NCBI GenBank assembly: GCA_027924645.1
Contig: BSBN01000140.1
Span: forward strand, 15,196,501-15,260,500
Reading direction: 5' to 3'
Length of the DNA stretch: 64,000 nucleotides
DNA from: Cunninghamia lanceolata
Taxonomy: Eukaryota; Streptophyta; Pinopsida; Cupressales; Cupressaceae
The notes below the pieces were generated by a model. The model was not told the DNA's origin, ran no database searches, and saw nothing but the letters and a program-made list of their open reading frames with translations. Both the position numbers and the translations under genes were made by a program. This document shows, piece by piece, positions 57,563 through 64,000 of this stretch (its first letter is position 1; each line of letters starts with the position of its first letter).

Positions 57563-59703
57563 TGTTGGTTTTTCTTCTGAATCAGCATTAGGGTTTGCCA
57601 CTTCTAATGCATAGGCAGATTTAGCCAACTGAATACAGGAGGTTGCATGAGCTCCTCCCCTTCACTTCTGGTTCTACCACACCAAGGGGGGTGTCCCTAT
57701 TTGATAAAAGTATAACCTTGACTAGCTCAATGACAAAAGGATTTAACTTGACAGCAACAGGCAGAATACTCTCATGTATGGACCAAGATTTGTGTAACAA
57801 ATCACAAGGTTGGCAACATTCTTGGACATGATGTCTGGTTGGGTATGAGAGCATGCGAGGATCCTAATCCTACTCCTACAACTAACAGGTGGAAGGATGA
57901 AATGGTTTGATTTGATTTTTGGATGCAAAGCTAGACATGGTATATAACCTCAACACAGAGCTAGATTGGTGCCTATCCAGGGCTTGGAGTCGGTAGACAT
58001 ACACTTGTTAATGATCAGCATGAACAACTAAAACTAGATTTCAGGGGGATATAAATGATATCTTCCTTACAGATATCTCCCAATACAGAGTGTTAAGCTG
58101 TCTATACTTATGGCATCCCTATTGCAGTATACCCTTCCCAATATTCAATCTGAAAATAGTTTAATCTACCCCTTGAGTAGAAGTTAAAAGATTAAACATT
58201 CAACACAGGAATTCTATGTTCTAGAATCTTAGACATTCCTTGAATGCCTGGACTCAGAAGAAAGATACATGCAAAACTAGAGACAGAATCAGCATAACAC
58301 ATGCAACCATAGCATTATTCATATAAAATTGACCATGAAATCAGTGGATTCATGCACAAACGTACAATAGGAGATACATAAACTTGTAAGTTTTGCTGCA
58401 CAGAGCAACCAAAACCAGTTGTATCTTATTACAGAGCCAAAATGTCCAATTTTCAACAACCAAAACAATTGTAACACAGTCTGCCTATATCGGCCAGAAA
58501 GTGTACCCACAGCAATTAATTACATGATTTTTACAAAAAACCACCAGATACAGCCCATGAGAGATGGTGCCCATAAGTTATCAATGCAGTAGGTAGGAGA
58601 GTTGACAGGGGTGGCCTCGAGCCCTGTGCCACCATCTGGAAGTCTTCATGCTAAAAATTGGGCAGTTTAATCACTTGTATTGTCGCCCACACCCCTGCTA
58701 CAATTGCCATTGATGGCTCAACCACCCGCGGCCTACTTGGAAACCGTCGCACTGTTCAAAATGGAGCTTCCCACCAAGAAGCACTTCCTCACAGGTTCAA
58801 AATAATGTAGGGAGATTAATCCCACATGCATAGTGAGAAGACCACTTCAACGTTTTATAAACATGGCCACAAACATACTAAGTGTCGAGTGCTTTTGCCA
58901 CGCTCGACACACAAGCCCTCGCCCAAAGCTAAGCCATCGGCTTGCCCCAAAAAACTCTCGCCGATCTATCAAGTCTCTCTGATGGCAAACAAAACACACC
59001 CTCCATCACTGTGACTCCCTCCATCGGAGCATTTAAAAATCCTCTGGCCGACCTCATGTGTTACACCGATGAAGCCCATTGTAATCCCCTGTCGGCCAGA
59101 CCAATCCCATCGGCCAACCTGAAACTCCTCTGACTGACCTCAATAGTCTTGCCGACGCCATCGTAAACTCCATATTTCCCATCATCGGCCAGAGATAGAC
59201 CATCGGGCCAACTTCCATCGACTAGGCCAATAAAACAAGTCTCACCAATGGCCAAGCTAAAAACACCTGTCGCCAAGACAAAAACCATCGGCCAACCCAA
59301 AAGCAATGCTCGCCGACAACAAAAGTCACGCCAATGGCAACTTGGCTTCCCATCTCCGTCGGTGTGACTTAGACCGTCGGAGCAAGACCACAAACCTATG
59401 CCGATAGCTGCCATCACGCTGATGAAACCAAAAACATAAATCTTTGAACCATTGAACCGGTTCAAACAGATGGTTTAATGGCGAGGTTCAACACTGAGGT
59501 TCACCAGCGAGGTTCAAACCGAAAGTTCAAAGACACAATCGAAACACTCAAAAAAAATAAAACATTCACTGATGGACAAAACATGATGACCCCTTCGTCA
59601 GGAAAGATGAAGGGGAGCAAAAAATTAGAACCTTTTGGATTTTTTGGGAAGGTGCCTGCATGAAGAATTGCTTGGAAATTGACAGTCAATTCATGCACCA
59701 ACA
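57563..59703 (-). repeat. Element D 5' LTR (right copy)
   Basis: This 2141-bp partner of 53207-55346 is followed at 59704 by the target duplication GTCCC. Confidence 0.95.
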
Positions 59704-59708
59704 GTCCC

Positions 59709-60000
59709 CATCACAAAGAGAAGAAAATGATACGAGCTATCATGGAAATAGGGAAGATAGCTATAGTAGTTAATGCAAAGGTGGAGATGGTGGTGGAGGC
59801 TATTAAAAGAATAAAAGAGTAGATGATAATCATCGTAGAAAGGATCGAGAGGAGTGTGGATGGTATTCCTAACAAGTTAGAGGATATAAGAGGAAAAGAG
59901 AAAAATCCTTGAAGGGAACCTATTTCAAGTGTGGTGAGGAAGGACATTGAATATCTAAATGCTAAATAAAGAAGGTAGAAGATAGTGAAATAGATGCATT
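59709..60000 (+). pseudogene. Element C gag, continuation with zinc knuckle
   Basis: This resumes the gag tail cut at 53206. YFKCGEEGHxISKC (59921-59962) is a CCHC zinc knuckle in which the first Cys appears as Tyr and one residue is a stop (TGA). Upstream sequence is Gly/Lys/Arg-rich, as usual before a knuckle. Confidence 0.75.
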
Positions 60001-60019
60001 TAGTGATGAGAGGTTACCT

Positions 60020-60480
60020 ACTTTGAAGAGGGAACTTGATTGTAGGGATTCATTAGTTTTGTGGAGATATGTGAGGTGTGATAGGAGGTATGATTTGACA
60101 CAAAGAAAGAGTTTGTTCCATAGCAGATGTAAGGCAGTTGGTAAAATCTTTGCTGTTGTAGTGGATAGTGGTAGGATTGGAAATTTGGTGTTTATGGAGA
60201 TGGTTGACAAGTTGGGGTTGAGAAGGATGAAACATTTGTGCCCATATCATATGATCTAATTCCAACAATGAGACTATATTTTGTTGGAGGAATAATGTTG
60301 ATTGAGATTCAACAATGAAGATACTATCATGAGGTGTTGTGTGACATTTCACGAATGGATATGTGGCAGCTTGATAGGGTAATAGTGTATGATGGGAGAG
60401 GTACCACATACATGATCTGGAAGGATCGAGAAAAACATAAGTTGATGTTGCTAAGGGTAAGTGGATAGTTATGCAACAAG
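60020..60480 (+). pseudogene. Element C aspartic protease
   Basis: This follows the zinc knuckle. The segment RDSLVLWRYVRCDRRYDLTQ, then RKSLFHSRC, KIFAVVVDSGRIGNLVFMEM (Asp-Ser-Gly at 60164-60172) and VDKLGLRRMKHLCPYHM is a gypsy retropepsin. Beyond 60258 the frame is broken, but RCCVTFHEWI-like and CMMGEVPHT-like pieces (to about 60420) keep the family order. RT and later domains are absent. Confidence 0.78.
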
Positions 60481-60671
60481 ACTAGGGTGTATGTTAGGGA
60501 GGGATGATATGTGTTGATTTGAAAGATGTGTGACATTATTGGAGTGAGTGGAAGCACTACAAATGCAAAAGTAGCATAGAGAAGAGGTTGTGAGAATGGG
60601 GATCAATAAAAGGAGACCACATAGAAGACAAGATAGATGGAAAATATTATGAGAAGCTATAACATGATCTC

Positions 60672-61623
60672 ACAATAGTGTGTCCCACTTGTAGGACATC
60701 TTGATTTTTTCTTGAAATCACATACTTGTTAGAAAAATTAATGATTTAAGCCATGAAGGATTCCATCTAGTATGGTTTGATTCAAGGGGGGTACATATAA
60801 CTCCTTTAGATAAAATCCCCCTAGATATAACCATCCTAGACTTCAATCAAACCCCCAACATGATCTTTTCCACACCCATCAAAATGTTGGCAAAAAAAGA
60901 ATTTTGCTTCACATTTTGGGGAATCAAATGAAGTCATTTTGAAATGTTATTTTATAAGTACATATTCCTTAGTATTATCTTTCCAAAATTATAATATGTA
61001 GGATATTTTCTTTAATATAATATTTTTAAAAAATGATAATGATTGTAGGTCAATTTTGAAAAAATAGTGACCTCTATTCAAGACACTAGGAAGAATAACA
61101 TTGTTATAAAAATCACAACAAAATGTACTACACTCCACATAGATGTCCTCGTTTCAATGAAAGAAGAATTTTTTTGATTTTGATATATATGCTATGAGAA
61201 ATGCATTACAAAATAATATTGGTCTAAAAATCTTGTTAGTACTAATTAAAAAATTAATAATAAATAGAATATTTAATAAAAAATTACCAAAAAATATCAA
61301 TGCACTAAATACTTGAGTTAATGGTTTAATTTTAATAAATCATAGAATTTTTTTATTTGTAGTGAAAGTTATGTGCTAGGGAATAATGTCACTCAATAAA
61401 AAATAATAGGAAAAAAAAAATTTAAAAATGATAGAAATATGTTTTGTTTTAAATATAAAAAAAATTCTATCTTGAATCTATATAGAAACTTTCACAACTC
61501 ATTAGTTCATATCATCCTTAAATTCTTAATGACTTGTTCCCTATAATTGACACATATTGAAGGATACTGAAAATTTGGATTTTGATCATTTGACTTATGC
61601 CAAAAAGTGGGACACACTATTGT
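60672..61623. mobile_element. 952-bp TIR element (MITE-like)
   Basis: Perfect 19-bp inverted repeats ACAATAGTGTGTCCCACTT at 60672-60690 and complementary at 61605-61623 enclose an AT-rich core without coding sequence. The repeat continues imperfectly inward for some bases. A target duplication is not evident, so the superfamily cannot be assigned. It is inserted in element C between protease and 3' LTR. Confidence 0.7.
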
Positions 61624-61960
61624 ACTATCACCATATTGAGGAACATGAAGTAGAGGAAATTGAAATAGAAGGGTATGTGGAGTCAAGGAAAAAGGTTGAT
61701 AGATGTGAGAGACTAGTTATTGAAAGGGTCAAGTAGGTTTTGACTAAATATAAGCTGAAGACAAATAGTATAGAGGATGATTGCTGGAATAGAGTAACAA
61801 ATAACATTGGAGAAAATAGTTCTCAGGGTGGATAATCTGAGGCCTACTTGAGGAGTTGGAAGCAATGAGTTGAAGAAGGAGCAAAGTAGAATCTTCTGGT
61901 AGGGACAACAAACTATCCTAGAAAATGAGGGACTCATTCCTTTTTACCCTTGGATTTTGA
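61624..61960. other. Element C 3' non-coding region
   Basis: About 340 bp of Glu/Lys-codon-like but broken sequence lies before the 3' LTR. It may be a leftover of pol or 3' untranslated sequence. No motif was recognised. Confidence 0.4.
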
Positions 61961-62923
61961 TGTAGGTGCATCCTTAAGCATCCTAAAAATGTGGTATTAT
62001 ATCTAAGGAAGTGGAATTTGCAGTCTACTTTGATAGTTTGTGTGTGTGTAAGTTTGTTGTTAACATGTTGTGGTAAAAAGTAAGTGCATTTCATTGCATG
62101 GAGGAATCAACATCTATGGTGGTGGTAGTGGTTTTATTTATGGTTTGTTTATCTTATGTTATAATTTGGGGTTGATTAGATAACTAGAGGTTGGTGATTT
62201 AGTTTGTGAAGTGTCCACAGGTTGATAATATGTTCAGCTAGAACTATTTTTATTTGTGGAAATATTTGTGGAAGATTTATATTGCGTTTATTCCAAAGGT
62301 GAATATTTGAGATATGTGTAATAAACATTGTGAAGATTTGTGGTGTACCACATTGATATTCTCTACCATTTAACTATTGTAATTTGTAACTTTATTTTTT
62401 CAGCCAGTGACAAACTTCATGTGGTTTTAGTCTTTGCATCATCTTAAGGGTGACTAAAATAATGTGAGGATATTAAGGATGATATAAATAGAGGGATTTG
62501 AATCAATTGAAAGAAAGCAAAGAAGAGTGGGGTGGAGTAGATGCATAGAAGGTAAATTTAGTAGTGAGGGAGTGAGATCTAAGGGATAGAGTATGGTTAT
62601 TAGTAATATGGTGTGGCATACAATCTAAATGTATACAATGTGGCATGTAGGAATTTTTTCTAGTGGTGAGAATAAAATATACTTATACTAGATTCATTGT
62701 GTAGCCCATATGGCAAGTTTGTGGTAAATCTCTGAGGCTATACTTTACTACAAACCATTATGTTGTTTCTTGTAATAACTCTATAAGTGTTGTTTCCATA
62801 TTTACATGTTTGTGACTGTACAAGCTCCTATAGTGGAAACTCTCAATTTGTATAATCTTGTTATAATCAAATGACTGCAGCCTAGCATCTAACTGGATCC
62901 ATTATAGAAACTATTATGGTTTT
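61961..62923 (+). repeat. Element C 3' LTR, truncated by insertion
   Basis: This aligns with 50970-52076 until position 62923, where the match ends abruptly at the start of element E. The missing last 150 bp should lie beyond the right edge of the window, after E. Confidence 0.85.
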
Positions 62924-64000
62924 TGTAATGCCCCGTCATGTAACCCTAGAGTGCTAGACTAAAAACTGCAAAATTACAGAAATAGTTTTTTTTTTAAAGC
63001 AAGACATTGCAATATTAGGAACCAAAGATGACATAATACACAACATAAAGAAAAGTGCACTTCCAACTCCTCTAGGGAAACATAACTGCATCAATGAATA
63101 GAAAATTGAAACCACACAAGTGAAAATAGTTAAGAACAACTTTTACATTTGCAAAATAGTTAATTTACAAAGTTACAATACAAGATTACTAGACCGATCA
63201 CATCAATTTACAAATGAATACATCTGAAAGTATACAACAACATTGAAGGTGGAAAGCAATCTAGAAATGGAGCACCACTGCACAGGACTCGAATTGAATC
63301 TCTAGAAATGCCAATGGATAGCTTTGCCTCCCAACCATGTGGAACCCTGAGGTCCACCCCACCGAGCTAGGAGATAACATTGAGGCTCCACTAGATCGAA
63401 GTTACAGCCAAGGACACAAAAACCAAAAACCAGACTCCTTGCAAACAACCAGGATAACAAGACTACATAGAAATGATAGTAATCCACCAGACAAATCAAA
63501 CATACAACCAAGATCAAACAAGAAGCCAAGACTATACTCTAGAGGTATCAATAAAATAAAGAGAAAGTAACTGAGTTGCATAAGGAGAGTGTCATCGCAT
63601 GGTCCTAGCATGGGTTACCCAGGCTATCTATCACCAGAAGTCGGCCCCCATCTATGGTTACCCTGGTAACCTCTCTCTAGGCACCGGCCCCATAGGGTGA
63701 CACATGCGGAGCCAACAGGTCTTCTCATGGAGACAAGGAGGTCGGCCTTGCCAACCAAGCCTTCTCATGCCATCCTTAGCCTGCGAGAGCACTCAAGGCA
63801 TGGGTGAGGTATCTTAACTATCTTGTTATGTGTTTTACTACCCCAACCCTCCTAAAGTTATTAAGTTTCCACTTACTCATAACTTCCATGGTGTTACCCA
63901 AGTGGCCTCTCACTAGGCACCAGTCCCACCATGGAAGCCACTCCCTTAGCAATCTTTGATCAACAACCAAACCACCACATGCAAAGATAAGGTACCAAAC
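62924..64000 (+). mobile_element. Start of another LTR element (E)
   Basis: TGTAATGCCCCGTCATG begins exactly where homology to element C's 5' LTR stops. Element B's LTR starts with the similar TGTAATGTC. The sequence runs out of the window without coding motifs. It has a weak internal duplication (CCTCTC(T/A)CTAGGCACC(G/A)G near 63670 and 63905). The 5 bases before it (GTTTT) would be the target duplication to look for on the other side. Confidence 0.6.

Larger units (their letters stand above)
53207..59703 (-). mobile_element. Element D, gag plus unknown frame, complete borders
   Basis: A 6.5-kb LTR retrotransposon on the minus strand has LTRs 53207-55346 and 57563-59703 (both TGTTGG...CCAACA) and a perfect target duplication GTCCC (53202-53206 and 59704-59708). 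The primer site TGGCGACTCTACTGGGGA lies next to the right LTR, which fixes the orientation. LTRs are 2140 and 2141 bp and about 95% identical in the first 220 bp, with almost only transitions. The 2.2-kb interior encodes gag and an acidic frame of unknown function. No protease, RT or integrase is present. This matches the idea of gag-only non-autonomous elements (TR-GAG type). Confidence 0.93.
50970..62923 (+). mobile_element. Gypsy element C (outer host of the nest)
   Basis: The LTRs begin at 50970 and 61961 (TGTA..., then a GTGGTATTAT(G/A)TCT-like block). The primer site TGGTATCAGAGT is at 52079. Between them lie remnants of gag, zinc knuckle and protease, but no RT, RNase H or integrase. 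Element D is inserted in gag (53207-59703), a TIR element lies at 60672-61623, and the 3' LTR is cut at 62924 by element E. LTR divergence is clearly larger (about four-fifths identity by eye) than in element D, consistent with C being older. Confidence 0.88.

Noticed and set aside
63302..63570. Frames of about 75 codons on both strands near the right end
   Set aside because: They lie inside the LTR-like sequence of element E, overlap each other on opposite strands, and show no domain.

Overview
The window looks like intergenic DNA from a large, repeat-filled seed-plant genome, most likely a gymnosperm. It is AT-rich and contains no intact host gene. It holds old Ty3/gypsy and Ty1/copia LTR retrotransposons nested in one another, a broken plant-type Helitron, one TIR element, and small exon fragments of plant genes. 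The plant assignment rests on tRNA-iMet primer binding sites, a Helitron next to an RPA1-like gene, and a class I chitinase remnant. The narrower gymnosperm call is an inference from style and nesting.

Layout. 1-3.3 kb: 3' part of a plus-strand Ty3/gypsy pol (protease end, RT, RNase H, integrase, chromodomain). 4.3-18.75 kb: a minus-strand Tat-like gypsy element (RT fragment at 4.3-4.8 kb, protease and gag at 10.6-13.6 kb, long leader to 17.5 kb, probable LTR at 17.56-18.75 kb). It is split by a TA-rich microsatellite (4.87-5.43 kb) and by a complete but decayed copia element (5483-10597). 20382-28213: a well-bounded gypsy element (LTRs of about 1.66 kb, 5-bp target duplication AGGTT, PBS, PPT) that encodes gag and protease but no RT or integrase. 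It has an unrecognised 310-codon frame in their place and a probable copia solo LTR nested inside. 30.9-35.9 kb: Helitron Rep pieces in opposite orientations plus an RPA1-like gene. 36-42.7 kb: AT-rich DNA with local duplications and exon fragments of a plant-specific family and of a class I chitinase. 47.7-48.9 kb: minus-strand copia gag, PBS and putative LTR.

50.97 kb to the right edge is a nest. Gypsy element C (LTRs from 50970 and from 61961) carries gag, zinc knuckle and protease. Its gag is split by element D (53207-59703, minus strand, 2.14-kb LTRs, target duplication GTCCC). Element D codes only for gag and an acidic 389-codon frame of unknown function. A 952-bp element with perfect 19-bp inverted repeats lies in C between protease and 3' LTR. 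A further LTR-like sequence (E) starts at 62924 inside C's 3' LTR and runs off the window.

Nothing here forms a working pathway. B and D look like non-autonomous elements that would need RT and integrase supplied by others. Decay is dominated by C-to-T and G-to-A changes, and many in-frame stops are TAG where glutamine (CAG) is expected, as predicted for methylated CHG sites.
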